Assembly: GCA_029204225.1 (NCBI GenBank)
Contig: CM055107.1
Span: 20,529,997 to 20,589,996, forward strand
DNA from: Diphasiastrum complanatum
Taxonomy: Eukaryota > Streptophyta > Lycopodiopsida > Lycopodiales > Lycopodiaceae
Reading direction: 5' to 3'
Length of the DNA stretch: 60,000 bases
Part shown: in pieces, positions 12,346 through 22,342 of the stretch
Numbering within the stretch: position 1 is the first letter of the stretch
How the letters are laid out: every line of letters starts with the position of its first letter
The notes under the pieces: generated by a model
Seen by the model: only the letters and a program-made list of their open reading frames with translations
The model's database searches: none
What the model was told of the DNA's origin: nothing
Position numbers and translations under genes: made by a program

Positions 12346-14462
12346 ATACTCTCCACCTCCATCACATTTAAAAGCTTTAATTCTCAATGAGAATTGCTTC
12401 TCCATTAGAAGAGTTTTGAGCTCCAAAAAGACCCTTTAAGAATTCGTGCAAGATGTAGTTTATATTATTAAAATATTATAACACTAATACTTTTGATTTG
12501 CCATAACTTTTTAATCATAGCCCAAAAGTATGTCATGTAACATATCATTGGAAAGCCTTGTTGAGCGCTTTCCAATGCACCAAACTCCGCTAAATTTGCA
12601 CTTACCACTAAAAAGTTATGCCATTTTTAGTGTGGAATCAAAATGTGATCTCAAAAAGTTACGTTACGTAGATTTCAAATTTGAGTGTTTTGATTGGTCC
12701 ATGTGTAAGAAAAAATTGAGAAAAGATATAAAAAGAATCTTTACAAAGGGTCTTTTTTGGATTTAGAACTCCTCTAATGAACATAAGCTTTGAAAATAAA
12801 AAAATGATCAAACACCATACATTTAGAAGCAAGAAGTTATATCCAAGTGAATCTTGTGAAATCATCAATAAAAGTTACAAAACAAGTGGCTCCTCCAATG
12901 CTCATAGATGATGAGAAACGAACATCTGAGTGGATCAAATCCAAAGGATGCTTACTCTTGATAGAAGATCTTGTAAATGGCTTCTTGTGAGATTTAGCAA
13001 TTGCACAAGCCTCACATGGCTTGATCTCCTTGGAAAATGACTTTGGCAAGCCAATAGCTTTGGCTTCTTTGATCATAGAGAGCACGAATTTGTAGTTGGG
13101 ATGTCCCAACTTCCTATGCCATAACTCCTCCATAGATAGCTTGTTCACAAAAGAAACATTACAAGCATTAACACATTCTCTTGGATCTAGTTTATAGATG
13201 CCTCCAAATCTAGATCCTAGTGCAAGTATCTCATCATTCTTTTTGATAGTACAAATATCAACATTTAATTTCACATCAAGGCCATTATCAACACTAATAA
13301 GATTCTTTGTAATCTTAGAAACAAAAGAAAATTTAGTAAGAGAAAGAACTTTAGAGATGCAAGCTTTAAGGAAATGTTCCCTATTCCTTCAATTGGACAT
13401 TCATAATCATTTGCAGTGTATATTGATTTTTTGGCTCCATCATAAGGTGCAATAAAAGAGAAAGAGTCCTTGGAGCTACACATATGTGAAGAAGCTCCAC
13501 TCTCAATATACCATAATTCATCATTCTTGAAAAGAGAAGATGAGAAGCTAGAGACCATAAGAAATCCCTCTCTATCACTTGCAATAGTGTCTTCCTTCTC
13601 ATTGGAGATGTTGGCTTGCTTGAGTTGATTCTTCTTCTTGAAGCAATTGGTGGCATAATGGCCTTTCTTGCCACAATAAAAGCACTTGATCTTCTTCTTC
13701 TTGATCTTAGATATAGAAGCACTAGAGGAATCATCTTCCTCCTTATCTTTGTCTTTGGCTTTCGCTTTGTCCTTGCTTGAGGATTGTTGATATTGGCTCT
13801 TGCTCCTCCCTTTGTGCTTGTCCTTGACAAATAAAGCTTTGCCATCATTATGATTGAGTGATTTCTTGTCCATCCTCAAGAGTTTGTACTCTTGTCTTGA
13901 TTCTTAAAAAATAAGCACACTCTAAAGGGCCTCCAAGCTTGGTAGCTCCTCCTTAATGACATAGGATTGGACAAGGTTGTCAAATTCATTTCTCAAGCCA
14001 TTGAGAATGACTTGGACTAGCTCACTTTGATTGATTGAATCACCAATGCATGCAAGCTCCCTATGAATATCCTTGACGCTCAAAACATAATTAGATGCAC
14101 TCTCATCACGCTTTTGACTACTTTGGAAGATTTGATTTCTAAGAGTGAGGACCCTAAAGGTGTTCTTAGCCTTATAAATAGTCTTGAGGCAATCCCAAGC
14201 TTCTTTGGCTGTAGTGCAAGTACCAATCTCCCTCAATATCGACGTTAGAGACATTCATCTTGATGTAGTGGAGAGCCACCCTAGCTCTCTTTTTGTATTT
14301 TTGAGCCTCTTGAAGAACTTGAGGCTCTTCTTCAAGGCCAAGAACAATGTCCATCACATCTTGAAGTATAAAGATGGACTCCGTCCTCAACTTCCATATT
14401 GAATAATTGGAAGTGGACAATCTCTCACCTGGTTCCAACAAGAATGGACCCGTTGAAGCCAT
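12346..14462 (-). pseudogene. C2 gag, protease and integrase, frameshifted and interrupted
   Basis: Pieces at 14172-14462 and 13922-14254 (gag, start MASTG, YSIWKLRTES), 13271-13879 (zinc knuckle CFYCGKKGHYATNC and a protease region with WYIESGASSHM, in which the catalytic Asp of DSG reads Glu), 12837-13274 (pre-integrase zinc region and first integrase Asp in HSDVRF) and 12346-12402 (second integrase Asp in KCDGGGEY). A 377-bp MITE-like element (12403-12779) splits the integrase, and the stretch containing the catalytic Glu is missing. The Glu in the protease motif alone would be expected to inactivate it. Confidence 0.85.
12403..12779 (+). mobile_element. MITE-like element, copy 1
   Basis: 377 bp without coding capacity. 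The left end CATTAGAAGAGTTTTGAGCT and the reverse complement of the right end, CATTAGAGGAGTTCTAAATC, form imperfect ~30-bp terminal inverted repeats, each followed by a CCAAAAA-GACCCTTT block. A second copy lies inverted at 49001-49375. It interrupts C2 integrase coding sequence, whose similarity to C1 resumes on both sides. A clean target-site duplication was not resolved, so the superfamily is unknown. Confidence 0.65.
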
Positions 14463-15217
14463 ATAAAGTGAAATAAACTCAAATGATGGACAAAAAATGT
14501 TGTTAATCTCTCACTATAGGATCCAATAATGATGTGCTACCAACTCCTATGCAAGATCTTGCAACAAACTGTGAGATGATTCTTACTAGCTCTACCAATC
14601 TCTCCAAAACTATATCTACTTCACATCAAATGATGGAGTATAGGAAAAGTTAGGATCAAACACTCTTAGCACCTGTGAAATACACTAAGAAACCAAATTT
14701 GACTCAAATACAATGATATTGTATGAAACAAAATGGCTAAGATCTCAAAACAATGCCTAGATCTCAAATAGAAGAGATTGACAAGCATTCAATTGTGATT
14801 TAGGATCAAACATGCAATCTCTTGACCAAGCCAAATTTGTCCACCCAAGTTTAGGTGCCCTACTTAACCCTCTTTAAAAGCTTATAACTTTTGATTGGCT
14901 AAACCAAATGGAATGAAACTGATTGTTACAAAACTAGACAACACTAGCTTTCAAAGAAGCTATCTAGCAAGATTTTTGGATCAAACATGAAAGAGAACTC
15001 TGAAATTGAAATTGGATGTTCCTCACACGTGTCTGAGCACCTGATTCCATACAGTACTAGGTCAGACCCAATCAATGCCCTATTGATCTCTTTTGATCCA
15101 AGATTGAACAAGATAGCTAGAAAAATGGATCTTGACAATTTCTAGCTCAATTTTGGTGGAAAACTTTTATACTAATGATTAGAAATGTATGGTAACCTTA
15201 GGTAGGCTCTGATACCA
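14463..15217 (-). other. C2 leader (5' untranslated region)
   Basis: Noncoding stretch between the gag start and the 5' LTR, AT-rich, with short ORFs only. It ends at the primer site. It shares the CTCACTATAGGA block and others with C1 (6570-6870). Confidence 0.65.
15206..15217 (-). promoter_or_regulatory. C2 primer-binding site
   Basis: GCTCTGATACCA, the reverse complement of TGGTATCAGAGC, complementary to the 3' end of plant initiator-Met tRNA. It abuts the 5' LTR and fixes the LTR boundary at 15218. Confidence 0.85.
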
Positions 15218-15847
15218 TCTAAATTTCACATGTGTGGAGTGCCCACTACATGTGATTTAGATCTCCTGAGGTGTATGGATGCACAATGATCAAGATTAGA
15301 TTGAGATTCAAGATCTATCTTACTCTCAATGGCAAAAACACACTACTACATGCATTAACTCACTTCCAAAGTACATACACATGTGTGGGAAGTGTGCCAA
15401 AATAAAAACTAAGTACAAAAATAGCCAGCCCTCGGGTAGAGAGAGAATCCAACCGATAGCTCTCGGGTAGAGAGAGAAAGCAAGAAAACACTTAGTCCCA
15501 AATCAAGATTGATCTCCAAATTACTTAAGACCAAATGAGAAGTACAAAGATACTAGTAGATCCACAAGCTAATCCTAACTCAAATATGATTGGACCTCAT
15601 ATTTACAACCTCTTAATCCTATTGGACCATTGATGCATCCACCTCTTGATTCCATTGGATCATTCTCAAGCATAACTCAAATCCTATTGGACCATTGATG
15701 CTTCCACCTCTAAATTCTATTGGACCTCTTGAACTTTGACTTGTCACTCATCAAACTAAATCAAAACACTTGTCACAATCTTTTTAGCTCGAGTTTCACC
15801 TCCTACACTACTTTGGCTCAATAGAGGCATTACATGTGGATTTGATC
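15218..15847 (-). repeat. C2 5' LTR, truncated
   Basis: Aligns with the 3' LTR from its start through the block ATTACATGTGGATTTGATC, then similarity stops near 15847 and the last ~135 bp are missing. It carries an extra tandem copy of a CTCGGGTAGAGAGAGAA segment (15432-15480) and lacks about 70 bp present in the 3' LTR. Confidence 0.7.
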
Positions 15848-16156
15848 TAGGTTTTATGGCCTAACAATTTTTCTCAAACTCTTGGCAATGAGCTCCAAGA
15901 GTTGTCTAGGCCCACATTCGAGCTCTAGAGTTTGTTCTTGGTTTATGCGAGCTAAGTAATTGGCTCATCACATGTCGACGACTTAGTTAGAGTAGATTTA
16001 TCTTGTTAGCTTATTAACATGTCAGAGGCCACCTAGTCGTGTTTGTTTGAACTTGCTTTAGGACATCCATCTGACTCTTTCAATGAACCATGTTGCACCC
16101 GAGGTGGACAAGACTATAAGAAAGCCATTTTTTACTCTTAGCCAATGTGTCATTCT

Positions 16157-16159
<3 letters not shown>

Positions 16160-16220
<61 letters not shown>
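16160..16220. repeat. (GA)n microsatellite
   Basis: About 30 uninterrupted GA units, followed by a short GCAC/GTGT tract. Open frames through it on both strands are artefacts. Confidence 0.95.
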
Positions 16221-16222
<2 letters not shown>

Positions 16223-16230
16223 CACGCACG

Positions 16231-16430
16231 CACTGTGTGTGTGTTTCTTTCTCTTATGTTGTGATTCATTTGCTTTTAAAGATGTGCCTTGGTCTTGCAA
16301 AAAATAACTTCTTTGTGTGTAACAACATGCACACACACTATGTGTGTACCTCCTTCTCTCTCATGTTGTGATGCATTTGCTTTTAAAAATGTGCCTTTGT
16401 CTTGCAAAATAGCTCCTTGTGTATAGCAAC
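16231..16430. repeat. Tandem duplication, ~100-bp unit
   Basis: Two head-to-tail copies sharing CTC-ATGTTGTGAT-CATTTGCTTTTAAA, then ATGTGCC and GTCTTGCAAAA blocks, each followed by a CTTTGTGTGTA-like or CTTGTGTATA-like end. The copies start near 16245 and 16353 and differ at several bases. Confidence 0.7.
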
Positions 16431-16805
16431 ACTAGAGACGTCTTTGCTCCATGTCATCTTTGTTCACCATTTTCTTTTTGGGTTGGAAAAAGGGCTTTCA
16501 CCACCATTGGAATTCATTTGAAAAGAGTATATTAATAGACATTGTACTACACATGAAAATAAAGAAGAGCACATTTCCAAAGCAACAACTAAGTCCCTAT
16601 TCCATCCAATGGTAGTGGATAACTGATTGCCACCTCTTGCGCACATATTATATTTCCCACCTTTGGATGGGGAGGGACCCAGCTTCCATATTTAGCTGAG
16701 GTTGGGAATGAGGCGAAATTGCATCTTTAGGGACGATAGTAAGCTCCACCTACAAATAGTATCCAGATCATACACTTAATAATCTGAATTTATGGTAAGA
16801 ATATC

Positions 16806-16826
16806 TGACAAATGGCAACTCTCTCC

Positions 16827-16858
<32 letters not shown>

Positions 16859-16893
16859 GACAAATGGCAACTCTCTCCCTCTCTCTCTCTCTC
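16806..16893. repeat. 52-bp direct repeat with CT tracts upstream of ALMT
   Basis: GACAAATGGCAACTCTCTCC followed by a CT run occurs at 16807 and again at 16859. A CACACACACA tract lies between them. CT/GA tracts just upstream of a TATA box are common in plant core promoters, so these may influence ALMT expression. That role is inference. Confidence 0.75.
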
Positions 16894-16999
16894 TCGTGTA
16901 GCACACAATATTCCCCTAAACTTAAGAATAAACCCCTCTTACCACTTTCACACCCATTTACTCTAAGAAGCTGTGTGTAATCAATAAATGATAGATGCA

Positions 17000-17007
17000 T
17001 ATAAAAG
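17000..17007 (+). promoter_or_regulatory. Putative TATA box of the ALMT gene
   Basis: TATAAAAG lies 170 bp upstream of the ATG, leaving room for a 5' UTR of about 140 nt that contains two CAG-repeat runs (about 17083-17115). Position and sequence suit a plant core promoter. The start site itself is not known. Confidence 0.5.
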
Positions 17008-17169
17008 TAGAATTCAGGTTGGCCCTTTGTACTGGACCTCCTCCTTTGTGTTACGGTCGAAATCGAGAGATCGAGAGAGACAGAGCAGCAGCAGCAACCT
17101 ATCAGCAGCAGCAGAGGTACGGTGTAGGGAAAGTATCCACAGCCTAGCTCTTCATCCAAGCTGTCGAGG

Positions 17170-17539
17170 ATGAAGCTAGAGGATGCAATGCAGATCAACA
17201 TAGATGCTCCTGCATTGCCCGAGAACGAGTTACCTGCTCCTCATGTGAAGTCCGAGTCTCACCTGTATCAATCAGCGCAACAGAACTACGGGATCGGCTG
17301 CTCCAAACCCATCACACAGGCGGCTACTGGCGTTGTGAGGTGGGTTGGATGGCTGTGCACGAGTCTATGGAAAGTTGCGTTGGATGATCCACGAAGAGTG
17401 GTTCATTCCCTCAAGGTCGGAGTGGCACTGGCCATAGTCTCGCTTTTTATGCTCCTGGAACAAGCGTACGACAGGATCGGCAAGAATGCCATCTGGGCTG
17501 TCATGACTGTCGTCGTTGTGTTTGAATTTACTGCAGGTG

Positions 17540-17578
<39 letters not shown>

Positions 17579-19457
17579 TTAGATAGTAGAGGTAGATTAT
17601 TGAAAGAAGACTTTTAAGATCTCTCTTACGCGCTTGCACTTGCGCGCGCGCTTAGACAGTGATCTGATTTATCGGTCATGCAAAACTGACCAAAACAGGT
17701 GCAACGCTGAGCAAAGGACTGAATCGGGCTCTTGGTACACTGATAGCGGGAATGCTGGCGCTGGGTGTTTCTCAGCTAGCTGCTTCTGCAGGGAGCATCG
17801 GTGAACCCATCGTTGTTGTTATTGCTGTTTTCACCACAGGTAATCAGTCGTATACAGCACAAAGGGCAAAGTTTACTCCTCGCGCATAGGGATGGCAGTT
17901 ATGATTGCTAATAAATATACTATACTAGATGAATCAGCTGACATTTCACATATGCTTATGCAGGCGTAATTGCTACTTTCCTGCGTTTCTTCCCAAAGAT
18001 TAAAGCCCGATACGACTATGGTGTTGTCATCTTTCTGCTTACCTTTTGCCTCATTGTGGTGGCTGGATCTAGACACGGTGACTCAATTCAAACCGCGACC
18101 GACAGACTTCTGATTATTTCTATAGGCTGCAGCGTAGCCCTGGCAACAAGTCTGTTTGTGGCCCCGATATGGGCAGGAGATGATCTTCACAGTCTAATTG
18201 CCAGCAACTTCTACAATATCGCAGAATCTCTTGAAGGTAAATTGGTATGGGACCTCTGTTCGTCTCCATCATATTGTCTAGTTCAGTAGCTCCACGTTTT
18301 ACTACTTTAGGCAGAAAGCTGATCGTCTGTATTGAATTTTCTCAAAATAAAGGCTGCGTGAAAGCTTATATCGAAGAAGATCCATCAGCCAAAGGCTGGC
18401 CAGCAAAATCTGTAATCGAGGAGGCAGTGAATGATCCGATATATAAAGGCTATCATTCATCGCTGCTCTCATCCCAAAAGGAAGAATCCTTGGTACGCTA
18501 AGGCTGTCTGATTGTTTAAATTAAATTATATATTCTGGAAATTGATCGTCCTTGCATCTATGTGAGTACGGTCGAGCTTAATTCCTAATATATGTGTAGG
18601 CCAATTTTGCTTGCTGGGAACCTCCTCATGGACGCTTTGGATGGCGGCACCCCTGGAGGAAGTACGTGCAGATTGGTATCGCACTAAGACACTGTGCCTA
18701 CTCCGTATTGGCGCTGCATTGCTGCTTGCGGTCTGACATCCAAGTAAGACAATCTCTCACGTGCATGAACCGAAATGCCCATCTAGTCTGATATGCGCTC
18801 TCCATCTCATATTTCAAATATCACGTCTTTCAGGCGCCAAAAGAATTGAGAGCCATCTTTCAGAAGGACATATCATGTGTGGGTGTTGGAGCTGCAAGGG
18901 TGTTGAGAGAATGGGGCGATTGTGTCAGGACCATGCAACGAATGAAGACCAACGAGGTGATGAATCAGGTGACAAAAGCTGTTAAAGATCTACAAAAGCT
19001 ACTGAATGCGCATGCTAAGTTGTTGGTTGATCCATCCACAAACAAAGCAAGCAGAATTGAAGAGCACGATTCGAATCTGGGAGCAATATCCTTAGTGCAC
19101 AACCCACGCGATGCTTCTGACTCGTTGTGGCTGGTGTCCTCAGACAAGTCCAGTGAAGACTCATCTTCATTGATTGTTGGAGGCAGATCAGAGAGTGCCC
19201 CTGACCATGCCACGTCAAACGAGACTCACGAGTTCCACCTCAATTTAACTGAAACCGACAACAACCATGGACTGAGATCAAGTTTAAGGACTTTGTCAGG
19301 CATGAGCAGGATGGAAGGCGCCAGAGCGCTTTCCTTAGCCACCTTCACATCTCTTTTGGTTGAGACAGTGTCAAGGCTAGAGTATGTGGTAGACGCTGCG
19401 GAGGAGTTTGCTGAGCAAGCTATGTTTAGAAAGGTAACTTGCAAAGATGGGTCATGA
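17170..19457 (+). CDS. Aluminium-activated malate transporter (ALMT) family anion channel, six exons
   Basis: Exons 17170-17536, 17699-17839, 17964-18236, 18353-18492, 18600-18743 and 18834-19457 join in frame to 562 residues. All introns (162, 124, 116, 107 and 90 bp) are GT-AG. ALMT proteins are membrane anion channels, often for malate. The N-terminal half has about six hydrophobic segments (near 77-95, 107-124, 134-152, 156-176, 188-204, 218-241). Family signatures are [21 protein letters not shown] (123-132), [19 protein letters not shown], the PIWAGDDLH block (about 238-246), YKGYHS and WEPPHGRF (W313-F320). The long C-terminal part is typically cytosolic. Length fits the family. The ATG is the first in a leader following a TATA box. 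Two oddities: an in-frame alternative acceptor at 18310 would add 14 residues to exon 4, and a good donor at 19435 near the end could lead to another terminal exon. Isoform, ion selectivity and target membrane cannot be read from sequence. Confidence 0.93.
17541..17574 (+). repeat. (CT)n tract in ALMT intron 1
   Basis: About 17 CT units begin five bases after the intron 1 donor. This lengthens the apparent first-exon open frame but does not code. A GCGCGCGCG tract lies further in the same intron near 17642. Confidence 0.9.
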
Positions 19458-19939
19458 TCAGAAGAAACCTTGATTCCTTTCAACTTCGTGCCCATGCAAG
19501 TATTACCTCTTCATTTTTATAATAGAATAATTAAAACACAGAAAACTCTATAGCAGAAGTGTAAGAGTAGCAGTACTTGCTAGCAACAAAACAAGAAATA
19601 GTACCACGTGTGCTATTTCGAAAAGAGCCTCTTTAATCCGGTCTATCTATATTTCCTGGTCTAAGACTCTAAATCTGTGAAAGCTCAGCCTCATCGGCTC
19701 ATCCTGATTCCTGCATAAAGCAAATTCATTATAGTAAGATATCGACTAGTGGATCGTACACATAAAGCGAGCAAGTTGCTCGAGCTCATTTCGTAGCATC
19801 TTAATGTAAGATATTTAGAATCTACATTCTACACTTTACACAATGTGCTAACACGTGACTTAAAAACTTCCAAGCCAACACACACATCAATGAAATTGTT
19901 GTAAACCATCAAAACTTAGCCAAGGGAAAATGCTTCTTG
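19458..19939. other. ALMT 3' flank
   Basis: Likely 3' UTR, with AT-rich stretches such as TTTTTATAATAGAATAATTAA near 19515 that could include polyadenylation signals. No further gene is seen. Confidence 0.45.
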
Positions 19940-20025
19940 GTTTCCAAGGGGAGGTTGGAACCTGGGACCAAAGAAACTTTGGATGCCAAGCTAACCAGTT
20001 GAGCCAACCCCGTTGGGTAGCTAAG
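19940..20025 (-). mobile_element. SINE-like tRNA-derived head
   Basis: On the minus strand, TGGCTCAACTGG (20006-19995) fits a pol III A box. GGTTCCAACC (19962-19953) fits a B box, about 33 bp further on, the spacing of a tRNA. No cloverleaf with a proper acceptor stem is evident, so a SINE head or tRNA relic is more likely than a tRNA gene. The body and 3' end are not delimited. Confidence 0.4.
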
Positions 20026-20974
20026 GAAAAATGGTCTAATTTCTAATAGCAAGGGTTATCTTGAACTAATAAAAAGCCCATTACTTTTAAGATGGAGTCT
20101 CTTGAGAGACCTTAGTGACACATGAAACTATTAAGTTGAAATTCACAAAATACTACTATGCTTTTCTATATCAGCTTTTAAGTTTCATGAAAGAGAACTA
20201 CATCATATCACTAAATATCCACAAAAGCCACCATATCAATTGGATCCATAGTGGTGGTCCCTAATCGATAGGGAATAAATAGTGTCATTAAAAAGTCAAA
20301 ACAAGTCTAAGTAATCCCACTAATTTGAAAATAGGCACACTAACTACATAAGTAGGTTAAAAAACACAACACTATTAGTCATCAAAAACATAATGAGCAT
20401 ATCTAATACACTTCACGTGAATATTGCATTGTTGTCATCCCAAAAAGTAAGGTTATTGACCAACCAAATCTTCCAAGCAAGCTAATTTTGCAAAAGAGCC
20501 AATAAAAAGAGGTGTCAATATCTCTTGGAACATTATCACTCAATATTGCATAATAAAGTCAAGTGTACTGAGTTTGAACTTAGCAAAAAATAGATTTGTT
20601 AGAATTTCAGGATGAAACTTAGTTGACAATCAAACAATGAAATTACCTTCATGAATTACATATAAAGAGTAATCTACAAAATATTTCTTTTCTTCTGAGC
20701 CAAGATGATTGGTAATTTTTTTGTTGATTCTTACTAGTGTAGATTCTCAATGCTGGTAGGGATTTTCTTAGATTCACTCGTGAGCGAAGTCCAAATACTT
20801 TTGCTACACAAGCTTGGCTTGCTTGGCCTTTGAGATTGCTAAAGAAGCTTGCGATGATAGTGATGCATGTGCTCGAGCTTTGTCAACATCCATCTATCAT
20901 TAAATGACAAGTTACAAGTATATTCCCTATGCAATGCCTCTATTAAGCATTCTTTCTCTTAAGATGACTATAAG
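20026..20974. other. No gene recognised
   Basis: AT-rich DNA without convincing open frames or repeats. Confidence 0.5.
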
Positions 20975-21538
20975 AGTCAATCTTTGAGAGGATCACTACT
21001 ATATAATTTGGTCAATTCACGACTTCGTTTTATGACCAAATATGCATTGTCATCTTTCAAATTCAAAGATCCATCTTTATGTATCTCATCTAGACATGTG
21101 GTAGACTCGCCAATAACCATTTCCGAAGAGTTGATGCATCATCTTGGAATACTATGGGTATTATTTCCATCTGCACCAACTTTGGCCAATACTCTTTTTT
21201 TTTGTTTTTGATAGTTGTAAGTCCTCTCCACAGCATGCATACTAGCTTTATCACCCGCCATGTGTTTCCATATTGATTCGGCCACATTTTTATATATGTG
21301 CATAGGATCAAGCAAATGAGATCAACAGATTATTCCAATATGGTAAACAATGAAAAATAGATAGTCTCTTCATACCATTTATTGACTTAGCCTTGGAATC
21401 AATCCAAAGTTTGTGCCAATCTGCCACTGACATTTTTGTTGGAGGATTTATTGTCTCTTGTCTTCCCCCAAATCCTCTTTTTTTGTGTATTCTTGAATGG
21501 ATGATCATTGCAAAGGACAATTTGAAGAAACAAAACAT
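20975..21538 (-). pseudogene. CACTA (En/Spm) Tnp2-type transposase relic
   Basis: Minus-strand frames with stops between them read SVADWHKLWIDSKAKSINGM and KRLSIFHCLPYWNNLLI (21308-21538). In a shifted frame they continue as DPMHIYKNVAESIWKHMAGD (about 21300-21240), then YWPKLVQMEIIPIVFQDDAS (21090-21210). The LPYW-x-LL block followed by a D-x-MHI-x-KNV block is the hallmark of the Tnp2 family. At least two frameshifts and several stops show it is dead. I saw no CACTA terminal repeats. Confidence 0.55.
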
Positions 21539-21584
21539 TTCTAATTACAAAGCTTTGCTAGCTTTCAGCCCTCTACTTGACGAA

Positions 21585-21677
21585 GATGTTCGTGAACACG
21601 AAAGTCAAGAGACACGAAATTCGAATATATTCGCGAACACCAAAGTCAAGAGACACGAAGCACGAAAGTTTTGCGAA
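21585..21677. repeat. Short direct repeats beside the B1 insertion
   Basis: GAACACGAAAGTCAAGAGAC and GAACACCAAAGTCAAGAGAC lie about 41 bp apart. CGAACACGAAAG- and AACACGAGAAAGTC-like variants resume on the other side of B1 (27252-27312). B1 therefore split a pre-existing repeat-rich stretch. Confidence 0.6.
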
Positions 21678-21682
21678 CATAT

Positions 21683-22329
21683 TGTGAAAAATACAGATCC
21701 TAAGTGGATCTAAACTCCAAGATCATTGGCTTGAATGCTTGCACTCCAAACTACATAAGCTAGGAATTGGCAACACATTCTATGCTACCTAGAATGCAAA
21801 GAACTTGATCAAAAAGCATTTATCACAAATGGAAACTTCCATAAACATCAAGTGCGGCCCAAAATAGCATTATACAGTCCATAATACATCAGCCTACCAC
21901 TTTTGGAAAGCACCTAAGATCATACACACAAAGCTTGAACTCAATCACTACACAATGCCAACAATGGAAGGAGAACCCAATAGAAAAATCTCTCATTAAG
22001 CAAATGAATACAATGGATCTGCTCCAACCTGTTTCTCCACGGCCTACCTGCTATATATAGCTGAGAGAGATGACTCTCTCTCCTCTCTCTAGACCCTCCT
22101 TACCTAAAATATGCCCTATATAGGTAAAATTGGCATATATGTCCAAAATACATGAAAATGGACTCATTTCGAAGGTCTTGAAGTTTGACACTTCTTCATA
22201 CTGAAAAAATACACTTACTAAAAATATCTAGACCTGTTTCACACGTGTGAAAAGTCAGATCCTAAACTATGTGCCATTTTTAGCAATTTTGGCCTAAAAC
22301 TAGACAAGGAAATGTTGACAATTTTCACA
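21683..22329 (-). repeat. B1 3' LTR
   Basis: 647 bp, TGTGAAAA to TTTTCACA, an 8-bp terminal inverted repeat. It is followed by CTCCCTCTTCAA, the complement of the purine tract. It contains the palindrome TTTCACACGTGTGAAA (22237-22252) with a central CACGTG. Confidence 0.95.
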
Positions 22330-22342
22330 CTCCCTCTTCAAC

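Larger units (their letters stand above)
15848..16999. other. Intergenic DNA upstream of ALMT
   Basis: No gene or element recognised. It holds microsatellites and two local tandem duplications listed separately. Confidence 0.6.

Noticed and set aside
18247-18501. Separate 84-codon gene
   Set aside because: It is ALMT intron 3 read into exon 4. The spliced model explains it.
19940-20025. Functional tRNA gene
   Set aside because: A-box and B-box like sequences are spaced properly, but I could not form an acceptor stem or a convincing anticodon arm.
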